DNA of 64,000 nucleotides from Hydnum rufescens UP504 (GCA_014904985.1 MU129090.1:27743-91742); one strand, 5' to 3'; positions 22,701 to 34,816 are shown, counted from the first letter of the stretch. Notes: generated by a model from the sequence alone, not told the origin. Numbers and translations: made by a program.

Positions 22701-25700
22701 GAAGTGGATTATCGGAAACAATTTATCCGAATCGATTACTTCCACTGGGATTCGCATGAAAGAGACAAGGCTCACGTATCTCCCGGACAAGCAGGTTGTC
22801 AACAAGGTTGAAGAGTGGATCTCGGGAACATCATTCTCCGTGAAGGATCTCCAGTACGACGACTACGGGAACGTGATCACAGAGTTAGGTCCGTGGGAGG
22901 CAAAGAGGACCTTTGATTACGATTCGACATATTCCTTTCCCATCACTGTGACTGACTTCGCCAACGACCAATTCACGCTCCAGACTTCGGCGTTATACGA
23001 CTATGCCGTGGGACAACCGAAATACATAAAGGAGCAGAACGGCTACATCAAGACCCAAAAGTTTGATGTCCTCGGACGCCTAATCGAGGTCTCTGAAGGA
23101 GAAAGTTCTAGCGCTCTGACTGTGATTGACAAACGCGAGTACAAACGACTGGGTAATGATCACGTCTGCGTGCGATCGACCTTATCCAATAAAACATCCA
23201 ACTCTTGGAGTCGCGAGACGCGCTATCTGGACGGTATGGAGCGGCCTTGGAAGACAACTGTACCCAACGTATCTGATCCATCGGTCACCGTTTGTAACGA
23301 AATCCTGCTCGATGGTATTGGACGCGTCACTCGGCGGTATCGCAGCTACTTGAGCAGCACTCCAATTGACAGTCGCGGTTATTCATATTACACCTATGAC
23401 AGCTTCTCTCGGGAAACGAAGGTTGTTACTCCAGCCGCCACCGATGGCACGCAACCTGTTACGATAACGTCTGCTTACAGCTACGCCAACAACCAGATGA
23501 CGATCGATCAGACCAAAACTGGGGATGGTGAAAGCTCGAGCACTAAGACCGTGCTCGAATATTTCCCTGATCCTGACACCGCTGAAGACTTTGTCGTCCC
23601 TCTCGCCGTCTCCTCTGTCGACGAAATCAATCAAACCATTAATACAGAATTCGACGCGTTGCATCGAGTGGTCAGCGTCAAGGATCCCAATGATGTTCAC
23701 CTAACCATGGAGTGGGACGGTCTATTCCGCATGACAAGCCGCAAATTAGCCAATCCTAGCACAATCAGTCCTCCAATCATCAATAATTTCACCATTGCAT
23801 ACGACGATGCTTTGCGCAAGACCACCATAACCAACCATCTCACGAAGTCTTCAACAATTTTGGTGAAAGATCGTATCGAGCGTACGACAAAGAGGATGAC
23901 CTCAGACGGCGAAGTAGTTGATCTTGTATATGATGACCCGCAGGCGTGCGCACAAGGTCAACTTTCTTCTGTGAGGTCCTCAAACGGGGTAATCGAAGTG
24001 TTCACGTACGACGCGCGGGGTGAAGAGAAGACCTCGGCTTTGACAGTTGATGGACAGACTTTCACGACGTCGTTCGAGTACACCACGAGTCGCCATGTCA
24101 GCAAGATCACGAATCCCGATAACTCCATACTCACAACGCAATTCTTCAATGATAGCGACATCGTGAGTGGAGTCAGGCTTCAGAACGAGGACACGACCGT
24201 TTCCAGCACATTCAGTGGTTTCAATAATGCGTTCCTCACGCCATTGGTCTCTACCCTTGGAAACGGTTTGAAATCCACGGTTACTTTAGCGGAGAACGGC
24301 GTCCCGGTAAAATCCGTCATTTCGAACAGTTTCAATACGGTCCTCCATCAGCAGACATGGAGATTGAATTCCCTCGGTCGTCTCAGTGCATACAACCCCT
24401 CGTCCGCTGCGAACACTGAGCGCCTCTTCCGCTATGATTTAGCAGGTGTGTGAATTGAGCATAGGTTTCGTGCCATGTCATGGTTAACATGAATTCACAG
24501 GCCAGCTGCTGCGCTCAGAGTCTACTGAGCGGACCTCTGCATATACATACGACAAATGCGGAAATCTCCTTTCCAAGGGCGGGAGCTTACAGGTCAATAA
24601 CGGTTGGCAACTTGCTTCCGTCAAGGATTCCACCACGCTTGTAACCAGTCGTACTTTCGAGTACTCCGCGGACGGCCATCGCACCAAGGAGCTAGATGGC
24701 AGCGGACAGCCAGCCCGCTCTATGGGATACGACACCCTCGGGCGAATGACGAACCTCAACACCAACCGGACTTTTGTTTATGACTCAAATGGCTGCATGG
24801 TCAAAGCAACCGCTCCCGACGGCACTGTGACTTATTACCCCTCAGAAACCTACGAAGTAACGACGAGGGGAGGTATCAAGACTCACATATCGTATCTCAT
24901 CCATCAGACCAGACATGCGAGTATCACCACCGAGACCGGGAAGAGCCCCTCCGCGTTATACTACCAGTGCGATCACTTGGAGAGTGTGGTCGCAGTTTTC
25001 GACGCGAAGGGAGCAGTCACGACCGAGTATTCGTACGATGAGTTCGGTGCAACCACTGTGACACGCGGGGAAGATGTCTCTCGATACAAGTTCAGTGGCA
25101 AAGAGGAATTTGATGGATTATACTACTTTGGCGCCCGATTCTATGATCCTGCGGTATGCTTCGTCGTTCATCTGGAGCTTTCAACATAAATGTGATGCTT
25201 CTTAGACGGGCCGGTTCACTACTCTCGACGACATCACTTCCTCGCTCAAAGATATCAATCCACCGACCTTCAATCAATACACCTTCGCTCGTAACGATCC
25301 CGTCAATTACATTGATTTGAACGGAAACAAGGCATTCTGGTGGCATTTCTTGTGGCATCTGTACGTATTCTCATTCTGTCGAAATAATCAACAGCTGACT
25401 TGAATTTAGAGTGGCAGACGTGGTCTTGATTGCTGCAGGAGCTGCCTTAACCGCCTTCACTGGTGGTGCTGGGTTTGTCGTGGGCAAAGCTTTGATAGGG
25501 GCGGGGATCAGCGGCCTCCTGTACGATGTTGGAGCAGCTTTTGACCCGAACCAGGACATTGGCACCTACAACATTGGATGGGGTCTAAATCTCGCTGTGG
25601 GAGCGATAGGCGGTGCGATAGGGGCCGGTCAAGCTTCACTCGCGAGCTACGCAGCCAAGAAAGTCGCATCCAAAGCGTTGAGCAAGGTCGTCAGCCTAGG

Positions 25701-26176
25701 TATTCAAGTGGCTTATGGCGCGGCCACTGGAGCCGCCAAAGGCATCGCTTCGCAGCCGTGAATAATTATGTTGCGGGCAATAGTGCTGCCAAGGGGCTTC
25801 TTTCAGCGGCGGGGAAGGGAGCCGCGAGTGGGGCAAGTATGTCCTTCTCGAACACTAACAAAACGATGCCCATCTGAGAACTCTCTTTGCAGTCACGGGT
25901 ATTTTCAAGGGTACGAAGGCTGCTTCAAAAAAGGGTATGGAAAGGGCTGCAAAGGAGGCTGCGAAGAAAGTCAAGACGAAGGCCATAAAGAGTGGTGCCC
26001 GGAAGCTCGGAAAAGGCCTTGCCAAAGAAGCCTTGGAGCAGGCAGGGTTAAATCCTTTCGCAAGCAATTCGGGACACGATGTTCAGGACAATATTCGCAA
26101 CGCGTCGCAATCATTGATGGGGAAGACTCTTCGTTTTGAAAACCCGATCTTGGGCCCAACGAACTCGCTGATCTAA
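19724..26176 (+). CDS. RHS/SpvB protein related to Tc toxin TcB-TcC, 1,965 residues, 10 introns
   Basis: Family members form the hollow RHS cocoon that encloses a C-terminal effector in bacterial insecticidal Tc complexes. SpvB-like domain from residue 5 (VGSLAIDH, VPIQVPPAKLTPDLSISYHS); FG-GAP/VCBS-like calcium loops (ADVDGSGRTGV about 328, ALDVDGDGKTDLV about 380, ADFDGNG about 490); TcdB-middle-like part (GRVAFDGRGWIGFES about 770); YD/RHS repeats about 860-1690 (YDDYGNVITELG, FDVLGRLIEV, YDTLGRMTNL); RHS core end YYFGARFYDPA (about 1686) and NQYTFARNDPVNYIDLNG. A variable tail of about 220 residues follows. Introns: 20207-20257, 20951-21012, 21154-21208, 21385-21436, 21467-21533, 24446-24500, 25154-25205, 25361-25409, 25700-25755, 25837-25892. 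All are GT-AG, 49-67 nt, and keep one frame to TAA 26174-26176. Start chosen because the SpvB motif begins directly after it; ATG 19640 is an alternative. Bacterial-type architecture with fungal introns suggests old horizontal transfer. Confidence 0.9.
25410..26176 (+). other. Variable C-terminal tail of the Tc-like protein
   Basis: After the RHS core the protein runs into a Gly/Ala-rich hydrophobic region (AAGAALTAFTGGAGFVVG; GWGLNLAVGAIGGAIGAG) and then a strongly cationic Lys/Ala amphipathic region (KKGMERAAKEAAKKVKTKA). In bacterial TcC proteins this position holds the hypervariable effector. I see no ADP-ribosyltransferase, deaminase or nuclease motif. The usual second DPxG of the RHS core reads DLNG here, so self-cleavage cannot be assumed. 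The tail is encoded by four exons. Confidence 0.6.
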
Positions 26177-26179
26177 CTC

Positions 26180-27340
26180 GGAACTTGGTCATGACGTATA
26201 TCGTGTGGAGATGAGGGCTCAGGGGGTTGGGGGTGCCTTGTATTACTTACGACCTGGACGACTTTGATGTATATCTGAACTATCTCGAGCGTGTAGTTTT
26301 CTATGTCATGGGCCATTCTCAGCACCAAATTTTATTAATTGCGTTGGTGGGAAGATGACTCCGGATCCACTGCTGTGTGTCAGTGACTGCAACACAACAA
26401 GTGCACACACGACCTCCTGTTACTTCTTGCAATCTCTAGGAATCACATCGCTAGGTGGCAAGGTAAGCCATCGATCGCATGTTGAGATGATGAAAGTAAA
26501 CATCATGACCGTCACAGGATTTGGACCCGAGGGCATACAGAACATATACAATATTTGCTGAAGGTAGTGCATTCATTCTTATCCACCCCTAGCTGTCAGC
26601 TGACCAATCACAGGATCTACACCTTGTACGGCCATGGTGGAAAGGTAAGGACCTAGTTGAGGTAGGACTCGAGATCTGCTCGTGAGCTCCTGGATCTCGG
26701 GATGGGCATGCTCTCCACTTTCTGGAGCTTCTCGAACGAGACTGATAGTGTTCTCGATACTTCGTCGCCGGTTACTGGGGGTATGTCATCCTACGTGTCC
26801 CAATGAAGACTGGCGATGAGTATTACCAGGAATGGTCAAGAGATAGGGGGCGAATTGGGATGACCCTGCGTCTTGAGCTTCTTGAGCTCGGATGATAGAT
26901 AAACGATTGTTTCCTCAAGACGAATAATTATTGTAGATTTCCAGTGAGGGACTTCAGGCTCACGACACAGCTTCCTTCCTCCTCTGAATAAATGAGGGCC
27001 TTCGCTGGGGGTACTCGGAACTGTAAACTGGTTCTTGCGCCCGATCGACGGAAGTCTAAACAGACCTGTTTTTGGAGAACCAGATGCAGGTGAAGTTTCA
27101 AAAACATGTCATCTCAGTGGCTGAATAGTCACATGATAAACTACATAACCGCGTTTCCTAAAAACGAAAATGGCTTATGTAAGTGACAATAGCAATACAG
27201 ATGGTTCAGTCCCTTACTTGGAAATTACGGCTTTGCCCTGGTCGAGCGCCTGTGTATCCGTTAGACAGGTTTTGGCAAGGAAGCCAAAACCGTTGTTTTC
27301 TGAGATTCGCAAGTTGGGCCAATGCTTCATTGCATCCCGC
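26180..27340. other. Intergenic region downstream of the Tc-like gene
   Basis: No gene with support. Short open stretches (26355-26561, 27170-27556) lack motifs and splice partners. The right part is presumably the promoter of the ferredoxin-fusion gene. Confidence 0.4.
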
Positions 27341-27349
27341 TCCCGAATT

Positions 27350-28619
27350 TCCCAACTGACATGTAAGGTGCATCCTCGTTGCCAGGTTCCAATCAAGCTT
27401 TGGCCCTGCCCGGGCTGGCACCGTATCGCACCACTCTTCTTTGTTGATTATTCATACCCCGTCTCACCCTTCGCTATGGGTTTCTCATACCCCAAAGGTC
27501 TCTCCCATTATGCTCGACTTCATTCTAAAAATGAAGCCCCACCGAGGATCCGTTAACATATCATACGATCCAAGCCTTCCCCCGTCATCCGATCCACTTG
27601 AACCAAGCCAAGGCGAGACGCTGGTTCAACAAATCAATATCGTGCGACCTTGTATCGGCTAGGGAAATCCCCACTGTCCATCCCCAATCTATTGGGACTT
27701 TCTCTTCCCCTGGAGAGCAGTCTCAAAGACCCGTCTTTTTCCTCATCCTTGTCTTTGTCGGCTGGGAAAGCCCGCCACATTTACGTTTGCACACATGGAA
27801 CACGGGACTGTCGATGTGGGACTGTAGGCACTGCCGTATACGATCGGTTTCAAGCATGTCTCGATCTGCATTCATTGGATGTAGATGCGCCTGAAGTGCA
27901 ACTTCGAATGATAGGACATGTCGGGGGTCATAAATACGCTGGAAATGTGCTTGATTTGCCTAATGGCGATTGGTATGGATCAGTCACAGCAGACGATGCT
28001 CCTGCATTTCTCCGCGCTCTTCTTTCCTCGTCCGAAGCGCTCGGTGTCGGATCCCGAAGCGTTCAGGATGATATTTTGCTGTGGAGTAAATGGCGGGGGC
28101 GAATGGGGATGACAAACGACGAACAGCTTGCCTATTACGAAGGGCAAGCAATTTCGTCTGCTGGAACTCCGTTCGCAAAGGATATCTCTGGATCACAGAA
28201 AGCGGCCCTCTTGTCTATCACCTTTGAGACCCACGAAGGCAATAAGGTCATTTTATCCGCTGAGAAAGGAAGGACTCTCATGTCCGTCGCCAAGGAGAAA
28301 GAATTACCTGGGATAACAGGGACTTGTGGTGGAAACCTTGAGGTGCGTCAAGTCTTCTCTTATATCCCTGTTTCCAATCACCCGAAGACGCTTGACTGTA
28401 CAATATCACGTGTAGTGTGCCACCTGCCATGTCTATATTGAACCCTCTGCTTCGGGTTACATGCCTCAACTGTCACCCCCGTCAGAGGAAGAAGAAGATA
28501 TGCTAGACTACGCGCTGCTTCGCTCGGACTCCAGTCGCCTTGGATGTCAGATTCAGGTCACAGAGGAACTAGCCCACTGGTGCTCGGGGGGTGGTGTCAT
28601 CAAACTACCGAAGTACTAA
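27350..28619 (+). CDS. Sucrase/ferredoxin-like protein fused to an adrenodoxin-type [2Fe-2S] ferredoxin
   Basis: Probable mitochondrial iron-sulfur protein. An N-terminal presequence-like part (ARFQSSFGPARAG near 27.4 kb) leads to LLIIHTPSHPS and GSVNISYDP, then the sucrase/ferredoxin-like (Aim32-related, thioredoxin-fold) core HIYVCTHGTRDCRCG and MIGHVGGHKYAGNVL, GDWYGSV (27.77-28.0 kb). A second domain follows: GTCGGNLE, a GT-AG intron (28343-28418), then CATCHVYIEP and RLGCQIQ, the cysteine pattern of vertebrate-type ferredoxins. CDS ends at TAA 28617-28619. The start is unclear: no in-frame ATG precedes the presequence after a TGA near 27355, so a small first exon is likely. One frame change near 27.65 kb is an intron or an indel. 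Aim32-type proteins are linked to mitochondrial redox control; the fused ferredoxin suggests an electron-transfer role (inference). Confidence 0.8.
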
Positions 28620-28699
28620 GGGGGTATGCTCTATTAGGCAATACTAGATATAGTGATGACATAGAGAAAGGTGGCGAATAATTGTTCCAAGGCGATGTT

Positions 28700-29260
28700 C
28701 CAAATTAGAGAATTGTTTTCGAGGTCACGGAGTGTAAATGTAATGCCGTGAAACTACCTGCACAGGTGCTATCGGAAGGGACGCCGTAGGGAAATGGATT
28801 GTCGAGAAGAGGTGTGATGCCTTGTGCAGCTTCGGGGTCCAGATCCGCAAATATGAAGGCAAGGTTGTTGATCTACGATTACCGATGCAAAACTACTGGC
28901 GTCTGCACGTGCACACAAAGGACACAGCTGTGACTGATAAATGGAGTGGCGGTGTACCGTGAGATCGCACTCCCATCAAGTAAGAGGCTCAGTGAGAGTT
29001 TTTGAAGGAGTGCTACACTCTCATCAAGAAAACCAAGCCCTCGCCACCACAGTGAAACTCGTGGAATGGTACGCATAGCATCGGTGGCGTCGCCGCAACT
29101 AGCATGCAGAGTGAAGACGCCCCCTGTGGTCTGACCCATCTCATGTGCTCCTCTAGAACTCTTGAAATATCTCCACGTTCGAAACAAACGGTCGGATAAG
29201 CAGTGGGGGAGTTGGCTTCGCCTCTACCACATCGCCGTTTGGATCGGTAGTTCCGGAGCT
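28700..29260 (-). pseudogene. Conserved-looking coding remnant, function unknown
   Basis: The minus strand reads through GGVFTLHASCGDATDAMRTI, PRVSLWWRGLGFLDESVALL and, in another frame, FADLDPEAAQGITPLLDNPF PYGVP. The composition looks coding, and the order recalls an unnamed basidiomycete protein family, but there is no clear start, splice structure or known domain. Treated as a remnant or partial gene. Confidence 0.3.
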
Positions 29261-29616
29261 TAACTTTTTCTTTACAGTATCTGCCTCGTCAATTCATTTG
29301 TCCTGTTCGCCGAGGTGGCGTCCTAGTGCTTCCCTCACTTCGGGGCCATGCAGATGGGTTTATATTGTATCAAGCACCATTCCCACGGAGTGCCTTGAAA
29401 GAGCCCAGTTCTCTCATCGCCTCACATAAACGTTGATCCAATCTACAGTGTAACATATCCATTGCACTCTCGCTGCGACGATGATGTGGGGTGTTTCAGG
29501 AGCCTCCGGGTCTTGTGCGCGCTTCAGACCCCAAGAGCTCTTTTAAGTGGTACCTATCATGGTTCTGTCGCCATTGGCAGCCCCGACGACCATTGTTTCA
29601 CTGTACTTCATCATCA

Positions 29617-31648
29617 ATGGCTCACTCTAATGCCCTACAACCTGGAGGTGCTTGCTTAGAATGCCGCAGGCGCAAAACGGTGCCAATGACGTGTTTCGTT
29701 TGTTTACCGAACGTTTGCTAATACATTTTCACAATTATCTAGAGATGTGACGGCGCTCAACCAATATGCGGCAGGTGCCAGAGACTGAACAAACCATGTG
29801 CTTTTGAAGCTATCAACCGTAAACCGCACCTCGAACTACTCGAGGACAAACTGCAGGCGCTCGAAAATGAAATTGAAGCATTCTCTCGTAGACCAGCCGC
29901 TCTCTCTCACGATCTTCTGCGACGCTTCGATGAGAGTGGACCTTCTCGTCGTATCGCTTCCCAACCTCGCCCCTTCTTGCCGATCTTACCCAACGTGACT
30001 TTAAATCAAGGGTTTGGGTCGGTCACTGTAGCGGAATTGGATGAAGGATATTATTCAGTTGTTTCCCGTTCCGACGTTGAAGCAAGCCTTCGCCGTTGGA
30101 CAAACGAAACTCCATTGGATCTTCGCGAAAACCTGTACGTCCATATTCCAATGTTGCTGCAAATCCTGACATTGTTTACGGCAGCGTTCGACTCTTTCTT
30201 CCCTTCCGTCACCATTTCAATTTCAGGATGAATATTCCCTCATTCCTGCAGAAACTTCGCCTACCTGAATCCCACCCTCGTTCAATCCATCCTGGTCTTA
30301 TGGATGCGATATCTTTGGCTGCTTGCTCCCTGGGGGGTGGCTCCATGTCTGGTTTCGAGTCCTTCTTCCTCAACCGGACACGCACGTATCTTCAGCAAGC
30401 CCTCGCTTACGGAAATCGGTTGATGCATTTCATGTGGGCTTCGGTCATTCTTTCTTGTTATTACGCCCGCGCTGGAAGGATAGTAGAGGCTCATAACACA
30501 ATTTCTGCGACGGTCATGTTTGCCGTCGGGTGTGGCTTGCACAAGAAGGCAGTCATCGTCAATGGTGCTCCATACGCCATGTTGGCTCCGCCTGCTGATG
30601 AAATCGAAGCCAACGAAAGGGCGGCACTTTGGAATGCAATATTTATTTCGGATTCCACGATATCGGGTGCCTCTGGTCTTCCCGTCAGCTTCCCTGGCGA
30701 TGTATGTCCTCTAGCAATATCATGATTGAGAAAACTGTTTGACTATTTCCTTGGTATCCAGAATATTGCTTCTATGCACGCACTCTTTCCATCAACGGTT
30801 CGTCTCGTTCGTCTTATCTTGGAACTTGTACTCAAATTTGAGTCATAGCCTGGCCGCGTTGCCAATGGCGACTATCTCATCGACGTCAAGGCGGTATCTC
30901 TGTTTGAAACTATTCGCGAATACGCATCTGCTTCCAAAGGTCGGTTCTGTTCGATCCGTGATCTTTTCCTTAGCCCTTGATTAATTCTGGTGTTCATCAG
31001 ATGCGTCCCATGATCATTCCCATTCATTTTGGGGACAATTCAAATCACTTGCCTCTGTTTTGGCGGAGTTTCAACGTACACTACCGCCCCCTGATGATCC
31101 ATGGGGTCTCCAACCCGGCGAGATCGTCAGCCCGACTAATCCATACATTGTTCATGCCCATATGTGTTCTCAAGTCTGCACAATGCTACTATACAACATC
31201 ATAATCCACCACGACGCGAACGCTTATCACAAAGTCCTGGACGCTGCTTATTCGATGGCCAGCCTCGTGAGACGTATACGAGGTTCTAGAGGGAGTGCGT
31301 CGATCCAGACACCTTGCAGCCTTATAGTGAGTAATAAAGGTCCTATGGTTCGAAACTTGACTCTGATGTCGAATAGTCACGCGTGTACTGTGGCTGCGAG
31401 GTCCTGATACGCGAAATCGTGCAGATTCGATCAAGCTCGCTGCCGGAACCCAACTCTCGCCTTGACAGGGCCGAGAATGCGCTGGGCTCTTTACTTGACA
31501 TGCTTTTCGATCTGACGCTACTATACCCATCATGGTGTGCGTGTCATCTCTTATTGACAGCGTTCAGAATACTCATCCCTTTCTAGTGCAATCCATCCGC
31601 GGCTTGCGGGATCTTCTATTAGGCAATGGCTCATATGAGTACATTTAA
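29617..31648 (+). CDS. Zn2Cys6 fungal transcription factor (copy 1)
   Basis: Nuclear binuclear-zinc-cluster regulator. ATG 29617 opens MAHSNALQPGGACLECRRRK; exon 1 ends at 29679, and exon 2 from 29743 completes the cluster RCDGAQPICGRCQRLNKPC (six cysteines, C-x2-C-x6-C-x6-C-x2-C-x6-C). A short coiled coil follows (LELLEDKLQALENEIEAF), then the fungal transcription-factor domain (SVRLFLPFRHHFNFRM, HPGLMDAISLAACSLGGG, HFMWASVILSCYYARAGRI). Further exons run to about 31.65 kb (LLDMLFDLTLLYPSW, then a last small exon). The gene is clearly paralogous to the one at 36.6-38.9 kb, same strand, with proline dehydrogenase between them. By analogy to yeast Put3 and Aspergillus PrnA (also Zn2Cys6) it may control that gene; this is inference. 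Confidence 0.85.
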
Positions 31649-31649
31649 A

Positions 31650-32604
31650 TGAGTCCTATAATTCTTTGGTTTACTACTTCGTACTTTCGTCTAGGTATTG
31701 TTTAGTCCCCCCCTATAATACGATCTCCCTATAGACCCATGCATATATTGTGCATTAGAGCCTTATAATGTGTTTGTTTGCGTTTTGTGTAATCTAACTA
31801 GACGTTATCGTCTATATCATACTATTCCTCCTATATCATCAGTCTGCCTGGAGAATGGTATAGTACAGCGTACTAGTGAACGAGTAACGGTTATGTAAGC
31901 GTTACGCGACGAGAGAACAGATGAATATAAGGGGAGCCTAAATGCTCGAGCGGAGTGAGGGCGGGCTTCAATCATCCGATGCTTATAATATTCGTGTACA
32001 TTGGTCATTTTATGGCCTACAGGATAGGGGAAGGAAATACACGCGCAGGGTATGCGCAAAGGAGTACAAAAACGAAAAGAAAAAAAGAGTCATAGCGACG
32101 CCCAGGCAGTTAAGTATGGGAGACTCATCGCGGTCTCAGGAGACGCTCACGAGTGCCTCCCAAATACCGTAGGCGCGCTTGTTTCCGTCTTCACACCCAA
32201 AATAGGGGTAATGGCCAATTCCGCTCGCCGGATCCTAAACCTCACTCACACATACTAAACCTGGAACCTGGTTATTTGGCCAGAATGATGCTGAAGAACA
32301 AGAAAGAGAGAACTTACTTTCATCCATTCTGGCCAATAGCTAGCTTGGATTGCAAAGATGAGCATCCCTCAATTTCTGCCAGGTCCAGCGAACCCGGCAA
32401 CATCCGATTGAATTCAAGCCATTCATTCCAGCTTTTGCGATGAAGTCACATCGGAATTCCTGCTGAGAGCACGATTGACCGTAGAATTAAAGCATCTCTA
32501 AGCGCTTAAGCGGACCAAAGGCGGCGCGTATTCTACCAATGATCCCGAACTGTGATGCCGGCCGCCTATCACGAGACATTTCATACTTACCCCTTTGATT
32601 AACC
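31650..32604. promoter_or_regulatory. Intergenic region upstream of proline dehydrogenase
   Basis: No gene. Close to the start it holds CGG triplets: CGG at 32511 and 32522 (CGG-N8-CGG), then CCG at 32558 and 32562. CGG/CCG half-sites are what Zn2Cys6 factors bind, but the spacing is not the CGG-N10-CCG of yeast Put3. Suggestive only. Confidence 0.3.
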
Positions 32605-34816
32605 ATGTTGGCTTGCTCACCTCTGAGATTTGCACGGCCTAAGCTCAGTGCTGTTTTCGGCAGATCGACCTCTACAGCTCCCCCTAGGGCCTCGCGCGCA
32701 CGCCTGTCAGCTCGTAGCAAATATCTCTTGTTTGCGTCGGGAGGTACATTTGCTGTCCTCGGTGCCTCATCCGTTTTCCACCTCGATTCCGATGAGGGGC
32801 GGAAGGCCGCTCCAAAGGAACGCTCTATCCTTCTCTCTTCAGGTCATACATCGTGTTCACATTGTGCTCTATACCGCCTATCGTTGATCATGCCCCTGAA
32901 ATCCTTTCTGGCCTGTCTTATGTCCCGGGGATAAGACAGATTACTGAGTATTTCATCAAGCAGTCGTTCTTCGCCCAGGTAATGCGTTTCGACCCATTGG
33001 TCAATTGACAGAGCAGGCGGCATGACATCCCGAGTTGTAGTTTGTAGGTGGAGAAACCGTAAATGACACTATCCCCATTCTTTCGCAGCTTCGGGATGAG
33101 GGGAAAGGCGTGCTTTTGGCATATAGTGTCGAGGTCAATGATGCCAGGATCCCTGCGAGCACGGATGATATAGCCCATCGGCGGAATTTGCTCGAGATTT
33201 CGAGATCCATCGAATCGGCCGGTGACTTCGAGGACGGACGCATCTCCAAAGGATCCTCCAAGGGAAAGACATGGGTAGCTGTGAAATTGGTGCGGCCCCG
33301 CTTAATTCAACCCATATCTGCCGTCCACTATGCTGGCTGACACCACGGGCAGACTGCATTATTACCTTCAGCCGAAAGTTTACGTCGCTTTTCGACGTAT
33401 CTGTGTCAAACGAGGCCCAAGGAGCGGCTTGCTTTACCATACCCGTATACTCCCCATGCGGATGATATGGCCGTTTTGTCCTTGGAAACTGTGCCCTCGC
33501 CACTTACTCAAGATGATGTGATAGCGATAAAGACTCTTTACGAAGAGCTCCGGGGCATTTGTTCTCGTGCGCGCGAAAGGAAAGTTGCCGTCGTCATAGA
33601 TGCTGAGCACTCCTGGTGCGTTCTCAGACATTCTTCTCCCATGGAAACAATTTATTCATCCTGTTATTATTCAGGTATACTGTGAGTTCCTTGGGTCTTT
33701 GTACTGACGTCGTACATACCTCTCAAGAAACGATAAATCTAGTCCGCTATTGACGCCCTTACGTTAGCCTTGACCAGAGAGTTTAACCAGCCATCGGCGG
33801 GAACTTCGGAGCCTTTGGTTTATGGGACGTACCAGTCATATTTGCGTCGCGGCATTGATCATCTTCGTACTAGTCTTTCTGACGCCAGGAAAGAGGGATA
33901 CATCCTTGGGGTCAAACTTGTCCGCGGGGCCTATCACACTCTTGAGATCTCTACCCACGCAAAAGGAATGAGGGATGGAGCAGGGAATGAGGTCGAGGTG
34001 CCCCCTGTGTGGACGCAGAGGAGCGAGACAGATGCCACGTATAACACTGTTAGTACTTCCTGAATTCAACACCCCATTACATATTCACATCCCCTTCTCC
34101 CTATATCAAGTGCATTGATGTGCTTCTGTCGACTTTGGTGAACGACCGTCTTGACGACGGGAAGCCACGTTTAAGCATTCTATTCGCCACCCATAACCGA
34201 GAGGTGCGTGATAATATTGAATGGTCCCTAGTAAATATTCATTTCGTGCGGTCATGAAGAGCTGTGATGCGGTTCTAAATGGACTCGTGCATAGGGGCCT
34301 TGCCGTGCGGAGGGAAACGGAAGGAGGAGTGCGAATCTACGTCACTAGAGAAGTGGCTGATCGAGTTTCATTCGGCCAATTGATGGGTTCACAGCTCTCC
34401 TTTTATTCCCCTCTACGGCGCTGACTCTATTTTTGTAGGCATGCGAGATGGGCTGACGCAATATCTGGCTGATACCGTGGTTACCCAGGTACCCATTGTT
34501 CTCAAGTCAGTCCTTGATACTCCAACTTTGTATATGATACATGCACAAACCGTACCCACTGGCTCCTTCAGATATGTCCCTTATGGTAGTTTGCAAGAGG
34601 TTGTCCCTTTGCTCTCACCCTAACGCACAGGTTTGCCACGATATTGATGTATACACTTAGGTCATCCCCTACCTTGCCCGCCGAGCAATCGAGAATAAAT
34701 CCATCCTCGGCGGAGATGAAGGCGCTGCAAATGAACGTAGGATTGTGGGAGCTGCGCTCCGTCGGCGCATGTTTCCATTTTATGACTCAATTTCCCCAGG
34801 GTCGCCGGCGGCTTGA
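32605..34816 (+). CDS. PUT1: Proline dehydrogenase (proline oxidase), mitochondrial
   Basis: FAD enzyme oxidising L-proline to pyrroline-5-carboxylate and feeding the respiratory chain at the inner mitochondrial membrane. ATG 32605 opens an Arg/Ser/Ala-rich presequence (MLACSPLRFARPKLS), then SYIVFTLCSIPPIVDHAPEI, TEYFIKQSFFAQ, VLLAYSVEVNDA, the active-site strand GVKLVRGAY (near 33.92 kb), LFATHNRE, FGQLMGM, and the C-terminal substrate-binding motif KYVPYGSLQE joined by an intron to VIPYLARRAIEN. It ends at TGA 34814-34816. Several short GT-AG introns. One apparent single-base frame change lies near 32830-32845, between KERSILL and SYIVF; since the rest is intact this is probably a sequencing indel. 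Flanked on both sides by paralogous Zn2Cys6 genes. Confidence 0.9.

Noticed and set aside
25700..25755. Premature stop at 25759 in the Tc-like gene
   Set aside because: A 56-nt GT-AG intron at 25700-25755 removes it and keeps frame to the final stop.
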